64,000 bases of DNA from positions 1,111,001 to 1,175,000 of the forward strand of contig JASXTE010000008.1 of NCBI GenBank assembly GCA_030280995.1, in the 5' to 3' direction. Below are positions 1-11,099 of the stretch, piece after piece (position 1 is the first letter of the stretch; each line of letters opens with the position of its first letter). A program made the translations under genes and the position numbers. This DNA comes from Hemileia vastatrix (taxonomy: Eukaryota > Basidiomycota > Pucciniomycetes > Pucciniales > Zaghouaniaceae). The notes under the pieces were generated by a model. It searched no databases. It saw only the letters and a list, made by a program, of their open reading frames with translations, and was not told the origin of the DNA.

Positions 1-514
1 TAAATTATCCATTTCTTAAGTAGATCTACCTTTAAATTGAATCAATGAATTACAAGATTTAAATAATTGTGCAGAAGATGGGTTTGAAGAAGAAATTTTA
101 AATTTTCTTTTTCCATTCATGCCCAATGTGAAAAAATTGTTTTCTGGATCCAATTTGATACCAAACATGGTTAAAATTTCATTTCCCATAATATACCAAT
201 TGCTTAAGTTATCATTTTTCATTACAAAAAAATCACAAACAGCTCTGACAAAGCCACCATTATATTTAATGAATAAAGTAGTTTTGTACTTGCCAATGGG
301 ACATAAAACAGAACCACAACCCTTCCATTTTTCAGATGTCATAGGTAATAATTTACTGTGATAATCTCTATCCACTGAAGCAAGTGCTTTTTCAGACAAT
401 ACACTACCTCCAGCACCAGAGTCAAGAACCATTTCAACAGTTTTTCCATTACTGATAGCTGGCGCTTTTAAGGGGGATATTACCACTGATCTATCAGTAA
501 TAACTACACAATAT

Positions 515-738
515 AGGGGGTGGACTTGCTAGCAAGTCCCCAACCTGAACTCAGACAGAACTCAGATGGAACTCAGACTGAACTCATACTGAACTCTACT
601 TGAAGACCCACCGAAAAATGTTTTGCTGAGTGGTGTTCATCCCTGATTGTATGGTTCCTTTGTCAATAGCTCAATTTTTGTTCAATCTGTGGTGAATTTG
701 AGTCCAAGGTTGCAGACTTGGTAACAAGTCCACCCCCC
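515..738. mobile_element. MITE with terminal and subterminal palindromes, inserted in Ty3 gag-protease
   Basis: About 224 bp interrupt the linker between the gag and protease domains of Ty3 element 1. The ends are inverted repeats beginning GGGGGTGGACTTG. Just inside the left end is a perfect 18-bp palindrome, GGACTTGCTAGCAAGTCC, and the right end carries a near copy. The flanks read ATAT on both sides (511-514 and 739-742), so the target duplication is probably TA or ATAT. The interior holds a run of 10-11 bp tandem units of the type GAACTCAGACT at about 548-600. There is no coding capacity. The superfamily is not certain; a TA target would suit Tc1/mariner. Confidence 0.75.
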
Positions 739-1232
739 ATATTGCATGGTGAATATCTCTGATAATCTCAGCATTCTCTACCAAAGATAAGTCCAAGTTG
801 TAGGTACTAGATACATCGTCCAAATATTGAAAATCTTGCTCTAGCATCAGCACTTCATTGGGAGAATCATTGTCATAAGAGATATTACTATCACAGTCAC
901 TTGAGGAGTCATCAAGGTCAACTGTAGCATTTTCAGTATCTTCAGTTTGTTCAACAAGATGAATTTTCTTGTCACAAAAATTTCCTTTTTGCCATGATTT
1001 GTTTCATTTATAACAAGTATTAGTTGCATATTTCTTTGGTGAAACAGGGGCAGAGGGCTTACCAGGCTTTTCAGAAAGTTTTGGTGAAGATTTGAATTTA
1101 TCATGGGAAGGCTTTAAGGGATAATTCCTTGGTTCATATCTGTGGTTAAGTAGTACCTCATTCCAGAAATTAATAAAAGAATAATTTTCTCCTACATGCT
1201 CAGTCCTAGCTACAATCAAATCTCTCAGAGAG

Positions 1233-1844
1233 GGGCGAGATGGTCTATGTGGTTAGATCATCGCCTGGATGGCCGCTTGTCATGTTGACTTGTTGTGTCG
1301 CGGGTTCAAATCCCTGCCGCCTCCCCCCTTTTAACCACACCCTTCATCCATGGTTGGCACGCTCGTTTTCATGCTGGTGTCAATGTCTTGTTATCCCCAC
1401 AATGTCTCTCTTCTCCCTCAGCAACCTACAGTGGATGGACATGCACGTGAAGGCTGGAACCCCCCTCCCCCCACTTAGTCAACCACCCACTATGTCAAAC
1501 ACCCAATTTGTCAACCTCCCCACTTTGCCAACTCCCCATTTTCTGGACAAACATGCTTGGTCATTCACCTTGGGTCTGCTGCGGAATTCCACTCCCCAAA
1601 AATTCTTTCTAAAAAACCCTGCCCATCAAACCACGACCCCTCGAGGATTACCCTCCCCCCAATGGAAACCCCATCTTTGTTCTCAGGCCACCTGGCTCCC
1701 CCCACCCATGTCATCCTGTTAATTGCCCTGTTACCTAACTCACTACATTCATTTACTCCCCACTTGTACCTAGCCCATTAGTTAACCATGCCTTCATGCC
1801 CCTAGCTGGGTGAGATTGTAAGAAATTAAAAAAAAAGTAAAAAA
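1233..1844 (+). mobile_element. tRNA-derived SINE with 15-bp target-site duplication
   Basis: The element starts with a tRNA-like head: an A box-like TGGTCTATGTGG (1241-1252) and a perfect B box GGTTCAAATCC (1303-1313). The first bases (GGGGCG) can pair with GCCTCC-type bases after the B box, as in an acceptor stem. A roughly 500-bp C-rich, tRNA-unrelated body follows, with a short 3' motif CTGGGTGAGATTGTA and an A-rich tail. The insertion is flanked by identical copies of AAATCTCTCAGAGAG at 1218-1232 and 1845-1859. The host sequence is Ty3 gag, at the codons for the conserved SLRDLIVART segment, so the SINE is younger than that copy. The 160-residue open frame inside it is not a gene. Confidence 0.9.
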
Positions 1845-2579
1845 AAATCTCTCAGAGAGTTTGGAAACTTATAAAGGATTTTGTCTATCTAGTATCATAA
1901 TCCAATTTTGGATACCTAGCTCTAAGAATTTTTGTTATTTTAATGAAGAAAAAAATAGGTTTTTCAGCAGAACAGGATTTATATTTAGCATTCTCATATA
2001 ATCTATGCTGTGCCAATCTGAATTTTGATCCACAAAATTGATGCTCAATCAATGTTTTCCAGTCATCCCAAGTATAGTGATGATTGTATAATAAGACAGA
2101 TTCATACCACATCAGGGAAATATTGGAGAATAAAGAAATTAACTTAGAGAATATTTCTTCATCAGGCAGTTTATATGAATTTTTCAAATTATCAATTCTT
2201 TGAATAAAATGCTGCCAGTCAGATGAAGAATCACCATAAAATGTGGGATATTGATCAGGTTTAGGCCATTTTTTATGGCTACTTGGCTGGTCAACTTTAT
2301 AATTATTCATGTTTATTATTTCCTGAATCCTGGAATGGTTTTCAGAAATTTAATCATTCACAGAAACAGTTGGCTCATGATGAGAATTGAAAGATTTGTG
2401 GTCCGCAGAAGAATGTAGAGATACATTTTCAGGCTGTTTGATAGACACATTCAAAGGAAGATAAGATCTACTATTCTCAGGTTTTTTACCCTTATTTTTG
2501 GTGGACTTATGAGAATAAGTTTCAATTTCACCATAATGTTCATCAGGAATAAGAGGTAAAGTATTGAATTTTTATTCAA

Positions 2580-3935
2580 GATTAGACAAATAATTCCTCA
2601 ACCTAAGTATTTCAGAAATTTTATCATTAATTTTTTCAAGAGATAAAACATTTCTGTCTTCATGTACTGAGAATTTCTTTCTCAAAGCCTGCAAATCAAT
2701 TTTCAATGTTTTCAATCCATCATTTAAGGATGTATTGTTATGTCTTGATGAAGCATTATCATTTTTAAGGGGATTTTAATTCATTAATAATTTTATGTAA
2801 ATCAGAATTCTTATCTAAAAGGGCCTTGTGATCATTTTTTAATTGTTTTTTTAGAAAGAACAGAAGTCAAGGTGTCTTTCAATTTAAAATAAGCAGTATC
2901 TTGAGCAGAAGAACTCACTTTACAATGTAAATGCAAATTATTTAATCTGTCATTCTCATGTTTCAGAAAATCTCTCAATAGTCTGTATTTGATAACATTA
3001 AACTCAGGAAAATCTTTTAAAATCTCTTCAGAAGCTTTCTCAAGCAAGACATAAACGTCAGGGGCAACAGATACACTTTTAAATTTAAGATAAGGATTAA
3101 TTGAAGAAGTTTAAGTTAAATGTAATGGTTCATCAAATGAAAATTTACTTAGAACATCATTAGGGCTACTTATAACAGGAAGTTTTCTCTTAATAGTTTT
3201 AACAGTTCTTTCACCATTTTCAACAATATTACCTGTAGAAAAAGATTTATTATTTTAAATACCAACCTGCTTATCAAACAAGTTACTCACCATGGAAAGG
3301 GAGGAAATTTCCCTTGTGATTTCTTTTTTCTGCTGCCCTGATAAGGATGGGCCTGTGAAGGTTGATGGTAAGTTTGCGTCCTGGATGGGCCAGGGTGATG
3401 AGCTGGTTGAGGCTGTACATTCTGCTGGTAGTAGATCATGATATACTCCCACTTCCACTGTTCCACTTCCAGAGTATTTGGATTTTTTTGGGAAGAGCTG
3501 GGGGTCTGATGGGATTGTGGCTGATTCTTGGAGGTTTGTAAGGGAGGAGGTTGAGCCTGTCTGTGAGCCAAAAGCTCCTGCTTTGGTCCCCAGAGTGTGT
3601 CTACCTTTGCCTTGTACTTCATAATGTCTGCCCTTAGTTTCTTTATGTGGCTGGATAAGTTGTTTACTTGCTGTTCCAGAGGAATTTTTTTTATCTTTAT
3701 TCCCTTTAAAGGATTTTCCAGATTTATGTGAGGCCTGAATTCTTTCAGAGTTGTTGGGGGAGGGGGGTTTACCACTCCTCCTGACATTTCCACATCCTGA
3801 AGAATTGTATTGTTTTTTGTCAGTAGAAGAATTTTTGTAAGTTAATTTAGAAGAACTTACAGAGTCAACCTCACATTCTACTTCAATCTCATCCACATTT
3901 AAGTTATCCATGCTTTCAGTCAAGCTACTAGACAT
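2580..3935 (-). pseudogene. Ty3/gypsy ORF1 (gag-like, coiled-coil) of element 1
   Basis: The first 226 codons (3935 down to 3255) are open and start with a real ATG, MSSSLTESMDNL. They are rich in Ser, Lys, Gln and Thr. After a stop, the C-terminal part continues in pieces (for example 3047-2832, FPEFNVIKYRLLRDFLKHEN) that match the coiled-coil end of the 361-residue ORF1 at 57074-58159. It lies directly upstream of the gag-pol frame, as in the complete element. Its role is not known; position and charge suggest a nucleocapsid- or matrix-like product. A second frame inside it is also open (separate entry). Confidence 0.7.
3287..3787 (-). CDS. out-of-frame ORF inside Ty3 ORF1, conserved in the second element
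   Basis: This open frame of about 166 codons overlaps ORF1 fully, shifted relative to it. It begins with ATG at 3787 (MSGGVVNPPP); an upstream GTG gives 168 codons. Residues near its N-terminus, KKIPLEQQVNNLSSHIKKLR, look like a short coiled coil. Near its end come a Trp-containing segment (EQWKWEY), GPSR and HPYQGSRKKK. Every one of these blocks recurs, in the same relative frame, in the ORF at 57577-58137. Function is unknown. It may be an overprinted accessory protein, or the true N-terminal frame joined to ORF1 by frameshifting. Confidence 0.5.
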   Translation of the reverse strand: MSGGVVNPPPPTTLKEFRPHINLENPLKGIKIKKIPLEQQVNNLSSHIKKLRADIMKYKAKVDTLWGPKQELLAHRQAQPPPLQTSKNQPQSHQTPSSSQKNPNTLEVEQWKWEYIMIYYQQNVQPQPAHHPGPSRTQTYHQPSQAHPYQGSRKKKSQGKFPPFPW

Positions 3936-3959
3936 GATATCTAAGCAGTTAAAAAAATC

Positions 3960-4565
3960 AACTTTGTCAACAAGAATGAACTGATTTTCTTAAAAGTGGT
4001 ATATTTTAATATTTCAAAAAATAAAAATATAATTATCAATATTATTTGAATATAATATCAATGGTTTATACAAAAAAAAAATTATTTTAAGATTATTGTT
4101 TAAAAAATAAAAAATAACAATCAAAAAAATTGTTATTTATCAATTAATGTGATTTTATTTATAATATAAAATAATAACCACTAATTATTAAATTGGGACA
4201 AATACAAAAGTATTAATGTCAACCAATAATAATAATACCAAAATTAATTGGCAAATATTGGGACTAAGCACAGAGTGCTATTATTGTCAACCAATAATAT
4301 CATAATTTAATGAAAAATTAATTTAATAATTATTCAAAAAATAATGATCTTCTAGGACTAAGAGGGTAGCTCTATTATTTTCAACTAGGAAAAAAATGCA
4401 ATAAAAATGATTACTTACACTCAGCCTCTCAGCAAAAATAGCTAAGGTACTGTTATTGCAATAAAAATTTAATATCATAATTGTGAGGTGCAAAGTTAGA
4501 CTTACTAAAGTGATCAAAAAATTACTACAAAATATATATTTATATTGAATATATAACCTGTTTAA
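3960..4565 (-). repeat. Ty3 element 1 leader with degenerate tandem repeats
   Basis: This AT-rich leader lies between ORF1 and the presumed 5' LTR. It holds at least three degenerate copies (about 4192, 4257 and 4350) of a unit built on GGGACTAAG...ATTATTGTCAACCAATAAT. The same unit type occurs six or seven times in the leader of the complete element (58530-58975). No coding potential was seen. Confidence 0.6.
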
Positions 4566-4577
4566 GAGGGACCCCAG

Positions 4578-6140
4578 TTTGATTCATGTTTGCAGAAAAA
4601 TCTGGTTTTACCCGCGCAAGGTGGTCCATGCGTCAGTTGTTTTTCCAATTGTAAAAGTTGACATTGTTTGGAAAGGCCCTCAATTGTCAGCTGGTTGTCT
4701 AGAAGGAAGAAGAAGAAGGGGAGTAAAACTGATGAAGACAATAGGATTTGTTTAAAGGACTTGTAATGGCTTTGGTATTATATTTGACTTTTGTAAATAC
4801 TTTCTTTCCCTGCTTAAACAATGCAATTAGATAATATTAAAATAAATCTCTTAATGAAACCTTTTAACTATGTATTACTTATAGTTCTTAGAGAGTTAGT
4901 TACCACAAAGAAATTATTTTTAGTAAGTTAAGTTGTATGTATTTATTAATAAAAATAAAATATAATATAATAGTTGGTAAAATAAGTGATGGGGCTTCAG
5001 GGGATTACCCAATGCCCTTATATAGGAAAAGGGCCCTCAGAAGTGCCATAAACATGTCTATACAATGTGGAAAGTAAGATAAATAAAAATAAAAATAAAA
5101 GTAACAAGAAAAAATACTATTGAAGCTGAAACAAGTAATTAAAAACATGAGTAAGAGCCCATTTTCCCACCAACTAAAACCCAGACAGTGTAACAAAATT
5201 AAGGGGGACATTAAATTAGTCTAAAACAAAAAAATATAACTATCTTAATTCAAAACAAGTTTCTTCAATGATTAAGAAAAATAGTAATTTTTAAGTGTAA
5301 CAAAAAGTATACTATTTTTTACACAAAATTTTAAGGTAATTAATTAATTTAGTATAAAACATGAATAAATAATTGTTTTAAACTATTTCATTAATGTAAT
5401 AACTATTTTGAGTCAAAGAAATAATTAATTTAATGTGATGACTAATTTAAAGTAAAAATCTTAATATTCTCTATTAAGTAAGTGTTTTGACTTAATTAAT
5501 AATCTTCCTAACACAATTAAGGGTCAAAAAAGTGCCCAATATTTATGGATTATAAGATATGTATCAATTTATTTAATAACTATATATAATTAATTAACTA
5601 ATTAATTTATAAATTAAATTTGTAACTTATAACTATAAAATAATATTATATTAATTAATTAATAATTTATAATTATTAAATACATTAAAAAGTGCTCATA
5701 CTATATAGAATATAATGTATTATTTATTTATTTAATTGTATATACAACTTATATAGTAATAAAATTCATATAAGTCTAATTGTAATTTATTATTATGAGT
5801 TAGTTATGTAATTTTATTATTCAATATAATCTTAAGTTTCATACATAATTTAAATAATCATTTACCTATTTTGAATTACAATAAAATATTATAACATTTA
5901 CTGGACTCCTGGTACATCCTGGTTGACAAGTTTGGTGCACAATTATTTTTAAACCTTGTAAAGAAATACTAATTTCTTTAGAAGTATAATTCCAGGTATA
6001 AATGTTGGAGTTAGTTAGTGACAAGGGATGTTCTATAAATGAGAAAATGTGGTCAATCCAGAACACAATCAACTTATCAGATGAGTGAGGAAAGTTTAAT
6101 ACAGCTGGAAAACTTCTGATACCTTGATCACTGGGTTACA
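4578..6140. other. AT-rich gene-free stretch, possibly a decayed LTR
   Basis: No gene is supported here. Short open frames have no recognisable features. The segment near 5000-5040 (CCCTTATATAGG, then GGGCCCTC) resembles the TATA-box neighbourhood of the Ty3 LTRs further on, so part of this stretch may be the old 5' LTR of element 1. I could not fix its edges. Confidence 0.4.
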
Positions 6141-6145
6141 CTGAC

Positions 6146-6948
6146 TGTCAGCCAGGCTACTAGACTTACCCAATAAAATAATTAATTATTTTACTGAGAT
6201 GAAGCCACACCCTTTTTTCTTACTAAAAATTAATTATTCACTTATGCATTACTTACAATTAACTAGCTAAGTATATTAAGTAGTATAAATAATTGATGTA
6301 AGTAAATGTCCCATATATTTTTACTCCCTAAACACCATTCTCAATAATGCAGTTAAATGGTAATAAAGATTAATAATAAAATTATAATAAAAAAACCTTA
6401 AAATTATTATATAACTTAACTGAGAGATCTGGATTTCTGTGAAGTCAATATAATTAAAAAAATTATGTTGTATTAATTGTGACATTCCAAGGGAACTCAT
6501 GATTTATTACCAATAAACATAATGCCTTGTTGATGTACCAATTAATCTAACTTTTCTTTTATATTATATATATACTCCTATTAGTCAGCTTCTTTCTCAC
6601 ACCCTTGTAATAGATGTTGCAATTTTTGTATCTTTATGTCCCTCATGTTTGCCAATAAAAGGCCCTCACATTTGTACCTTTAAAATTCATTCCTTACTTT
6701 ACTCATTTTTATTACAACTATATACAATACCTGTTTATTATTATAAAATTATTGTTTTAGTATTTACATTCACTGTAATTCTAAACCTTTAAAAATAATA
6801 GTATTTCACCTCTTTACCTCTTCTTATTTGAGTAATTAATCTTTAAAAGATAAAGAAAATATGTACCTAGCTTGAAGTCCTGTAAAACCCTTGTTACCAC
6901 CCTTAAAACTCCTTGAAAAACCTTCTAGACTTGAAAGAGACCTTGACA
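6146..6948 (+). mobile_element. solo LTR, Ty3/gypsy family of the 51403-60153 element
   Basis: 803 bp begin with TGTCAGCCAGGCTACTAGAC and end with CCTTGACA. They are flanked by 5-bp duplications CTGAC at 6141-6145 and 6949-6953. The terminal sequences match those of the LTRs at 51403-52208 and 59349-60153, read on the opposite strand. No internal element sequence is attached on either side, so this is a solo LTR left by LTR-LTR recombination. Confidence 0.9.
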
Positions 6949-6953
6949 CTGAC

Positions 6954-7250
6954 ACTTCAAAAGGCTCTATTCAGATTTGGCCTGAAATTTCAGCTGTATT
7001 TCTCTCATGGTAAGTAAGTGATTTACTCTTATTTTAATACTTTGAAAAAGAAATAAATATTACTATCTTATATTTTATCTCTCATTCCATTCAATAAAAA
7101 ATTTTATATGTAGCATTTTACATAAATTTTCAATCAAATGTAACAATGAGGCTAATTTAAGTCAATTTTTTTTTATAAATTTTTTTGAATACTATATGCA
7201 TTTTTAATGAGTAAAAAAACAAATTAAAATCAGTGGCATCATAATTTTAT
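6954..7250. other. AT-rich, nothing recognised
   Basis: Between the solo LTR and the first minisatellite array I see only AT-rich sequence without open frames of note. Confidence 0.5.
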
Positions 7251-9060
7251 GCTGAAATATTACATTTCTTCATTTTCAAACTTTTTACTGATCTCACCTG
7301 CCACTTTGACATCTTAATTTTATACTGAAACTTCACATTTCATTATTCACAGACATTTCACTCATCTCACTTGCCACTTTTTTACTATAATTTTTTACTC
7401 AAATATCACATTTCATTCAATATGCAATATGAAATTTAGCTTTAGAATGTTAAGTTTTGAAATGAATTTCTAGCATTGCATATAGTATACTTCATACTGA
7501 AGTTGCATCAATACAGTGTAGGCAATCTAATTTTTCTATTTAATGGAATAAAACTGAAAATTTTAATCTTTTATTTTCCTTCATATTTTTTTTTACTTAA
7601 GAATAGGGTTTTTTTGAGGTAGAAACAAATTTTTTGAATATTGATCTTTTCAATTTTAAACCATTTTTCCATTATCTTATGCCCCTTTTGGTCATAATAG
7701 TGATCATACCTTCTTTGAGCTGTATTTTCACAAATTTAGGGAATTTAAGTTTGGTTGTTCATCAACCATTTTTGAAAAGTGTATATTCACACTTTCACAT
7801 GAATGGTGCTCACTCAAATATTTATTTGAACTTTTGCACCAATTTTTCATTGACTTTAAAAGATTATCTGGTTTAAAATGTTCTAAAGCTTATATTATAA
7901 GGTCCTGATAGTTTCTTTTTTGCTTTGATGATGAATATTATTGATAGTGTATTGCTCATTTAAACTGGAGACTATGAGACAATTATTTTATGGATAATAA
8001 TAAAATCTTCTCTTTGTGTATAAAATTGAAATGAAAAAAGTGTGATGAGTAAAAAGTTATTGAATTGTGAAATGAGAATAAAATTATGATGGTAAAGTGA
8101 AAGTGGAGATGAGTAAAATTTTGGTAAATGGTGAAATGTATTATTTCAGTATAAAATTCATATAGAAAAATGGAAAGTGAGATAAGTAAAAATTTACTGA
8201 TTGATGCAGTATAACATTTTGGTAGGTAGCTGGTTGACTTCTTTCTGAGTGCTGATTAAACTCAAGGCTTGCAAGCAGGTCCCCACCCCACTTTCCCCTT
8301 GTTTTTCTTAAATTTTTTGAACTGTGTTACAGTCTATTATTCTTAATTTTAAAATATTTTTCAAACTAAGCATCAGATTATTATAAGATTTTTTTTATAA
8401 TAATATTTTCTGATCCATCATTTTAAAACCAATCTATATATGAGGAATAATAGATATTTACATCAGATATATCAGTTTTTTGACCAAAAATTCCTATTTA
8501 GATTTTTTGAATATTTAGTTTTTAATTTTTAACTTTCTTCCTTTTGAATTTTCAATTCTTCTCAAATTGAAAAATTAAAACTTTTTTTTTTATTTTTGCA
8601 AAATTTTCAAATTTTCATAAATAAAATTTTTTAATGAATTATCCATACACCAGGAAAAATTGTAGGGGGGGTCCTTTATAGAATTTAGCAGACTTAATTG
8701 TTTTTCAAGCTTAAAAAATAGCATTCAAACAGTGAACCCTCTTTATATTTCAGAGTTTTTTTTCTATATATCTTCATAACTTTGAACTCACTTTCCTTAA
8801 CAGTTATAAAACTTACACAATTAAATTTCTACACTTTAAAATCACCTTTCATCAATTGGTAAATTTTTACTCATCTATCTTGCCATTTACCCCTTTCTAG
8901 TCATTTGGTAATTTTTTACTCATTTCATTCTCCACTTTTCTTTTTTTTCTACACTTAAAAATTATATTTAATTATTTGATACCATGTTACTCATCTCATT
9001 TATTGCTTAAAATTTACACTTTTCATACTCTGATATATACTTTCAATATCTTTTTCTAAA
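7251..9060. repeat. three dispersed arrays of a roughly 73-bp minisatellite unit, the middle one inverted
   Basis: Units share the core TTTTTACTCATCTCACTTGCC followed by CACTTT, then a TACTGAAA...ACATTTCAT segment. Array one (7251-7420) and array three (about 8810-9060) read this on the plus strand. Array two (about 8010-8220) reads it on the minus strand (GTGAGATGAGTAAAAATTT). The layout forms a large imperfect palindrome. The 80-codon frame at 7634-7876 lies between arrays and has no recognisable family. Confidence 0.6.
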
Positions 9061-11099
9061 ACATCATTATAAAATACAGGGTTTAATTATGGGTTTTGTA
9101 TAACATATCTGAAAAAAGCTACTGTATAATAGCTCACATTTTTCATATATTTTCTTCTCCAGAAAATTTTTTATTGCTATTATTCTTCAAAACATCTATT
9201 GGAGAGATAAATTCTACAATATCAAGACTATTTTAAGCTTAGTGATCATTACTTACAAGAAATAACTCCCATACTTCATCAGAAAGATATTGTGTTAATG
9301 ACTTGAATCTATGCCCTGTGAAAGAAAAAATTAAAATCCATATTATCCTTTGCTAAGGTGAACTCTTTTTTTGTTTGATGTAGAGATCCTACCCATTACA
9401 TTTATCTTATTAGACTTTTTTGATGGTGGTTTGTGATTTTTTGTGTTTGAAGTATTACATACAATACCATTAAACTAATAATATAATGGAAAAATGTGTT
9501 CATACCTTTATCTTCATCTTTTATTGACCTTTGTGAGCCTTCATTTATGATAAATTTATTGATAAGCTTGATAACACATGATAGAACGCTGTCATCACCA
9601 GATGGTTTTGGATGTCACCCAGCCTAATGATATTGGAGTTAAAGCTCATTTACTTTACCTGTTTTTGTAGCCCAAATTTTCAAATATTTCTGCATTTTTA
9701 TTTTTAAGACAGGATCAAAAATGAACTAAACATGTCTCAGGATGCTTTGTTTTCTTTCACATAGAATAAAATTAATATTTTTCATTTTTTTAAAGTAAAT
9801 TCAAGTTTTTCAAACTTAATCACATTAGTGAATCCCCAGAGTTGACCTGGGACAATTTTAAAGAAAATATTCTCTGAAAATTTTGTTAGACCTGGTTTAA
9901 ACTTCTATTTAAATCCATATACTGTTAGGATTTGAGTTGAGAGGCAAGGATGAGGAGTTTTGTGGGCACTATACATGGTAATAGGTGGGAGCAAGGGATA
10001 TTTCATAAGGGGGTTTTATGGGGCAAGCACTGTGGGGCGCTCCTCATAAGACAACTTATTTAGTAATCCAGTTACTTCTTAATCTCCTATATTTTTGACC
10101 CTCACTGTTTTTAGCCCCAAAATAGTCAGTCTAGTTAGTCTCACTGCTGTATCAGCATGGCCAGTCCTGTCTCAGGCTAGTGTTAGTCCTAGTATTAGTC
10201 TTCTCTCTTAGGTCTTAACATTTACTTTAAAAGATGCTGGATCCTTCTCTTTTATTCAATAGAAGAGACTTTTTCTCATTCAAAGTATATTTTTTTATGT
10301 TGAATAGTACTTTTTAAATTCTTAGTTGCAACTTTGGCCAAGAATTGGAGGGACCAAGCAAGGACTCACCAAGCTGATAAGACTTTTTTCTGAATCATCT
10401 TTCCAGAATACTCACTATGAATTTGTGGTTCCAGAGTTTGAAGTTCAATTTTATTTTTTATGTTCATAGTGCTTTCATAAATTTGAAGACACCTTCTATC
10501 ATGTGTTTTATTAATCTTTTTCTCCTTTAAAAGTCATTAATGGAATTTTAAATCAGTTAAAATCATTTTCTTGTGTCAACAATTATGTTGGTAGATATGA
10601 ATTAGAAGTCTCTGAGGCAGAAATATTTCTTTTAGTTTCTTGAATTCTTAAAATATACAAAGATAGTTTTATGTAAAAATAATTGTTAAAAAATTTAGTT
10701 TTTGAAGATAAAAAACTTTCTTATAATCTTAAACTGCTATCTTGACTTTCAAAAAAAATGTATTCTTAACAAATTTTGATGAGGCATTTAAATTTCCTTT
10801 TTTTATGGACTTTACTTCCAATTCAAAAACTTTGCAGTTTTTTATAAAAAATAAAAAAAACCAACTCTTCCCCTTACAAAATGTGCTCACATTTCAGCTG
10901 ATTTTACATATCCATGCACATTTTAGCAGGTAGTGGTAGTATTTTTTGAAAAAAATGAAACAAAACAAGAAACAATTTTTGAAATGCAAGTATTATTCTC
11001 AATATAATCTTTCTCTGTTTCCTTTTTTTTTCTTCTTTCCTTCTCTTGATTGATTTTTTGATGCCTCTAGTGAGCTCTCATAATACCTTTATATAAAAA
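9061..11099. other. gene-free AT-rich stretch
   Basis: No credible coding region. A slightly richer patch at 9930-10210 has repeated TAGT/AGTC motifs but no recognisable element. A short open frame at 10742-10933 is Phe- and Lys-rich and looks like composition only. Confidence 0.5.

Larger units (their letters stand above)
1..2310 (-). pseudogene. Ty3/gypsy gag-protease reading frame, broken
   Basis: The gag core starts near 2310 with a run like NYKVDQPSSHKKWPKPDQYP, equivalent to the capsid start of the intact element. It continues to 1860, is cut by the SINE, and resumes at 1217 with IVARTEH. A damaged zinc knuckle lies near 1000 (a stop replaces the second Cys). The frame is cut again by the MITE and ends in a retropepsin domain at 16-486 with active-site VLDSGAGGS, which still reads openly. 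At least one stop (near 1885), one stop in the knuckle and several frame changes rule out a functional polyprotein. The protease and polymerase would follow below base 1. Confidence 0.85.
1..4577 (-). mobile_element. Ty3/gypsy element 1, 5' portion (leader, ORF1, gag-protease), degenerate, runs off the window
   Basis: This is the 5' half of a minus-strand Ty3/gypsy element. From high to low coordinates it holds a leader, an ORF1, a gag core and an aspartic protease. RT, RNase H and integrase would lie before base 1. Each part is recognisably homologous to the complete element at 51403-60153, in the same order. The gag core is broken by stops and frameshifts and by two later insertions, a MITE at 515-738 and a SINE at 1233-1844. 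The upper boundary is a guess: a purine/pyrimidine change near 4565-4580 could be primer-binding site plus LTR edge, but I could not find a matching LTR pair. Confidence 0.85.

Noticed and set aside
1233..1330. A functional tRNA gene
   Set aside because: The A and B boxes are good, but the spacing is long, no cloverleaf closes fully, and the segment is the head of a 612-bp insertion with an A-rich tail and target duplication.
1240..1722. 160-codon open frame on the plus strand
   Set aside because: It lies inside the SINE body, starts in the tRNA-like head and is Pro/Leu-rich from composition.
7634..7876. 80-codon plus-strand ORF as a gene
   Set aside because: It is Phe/Leu-rich, lies between minisatellite arrays and shows no family features.
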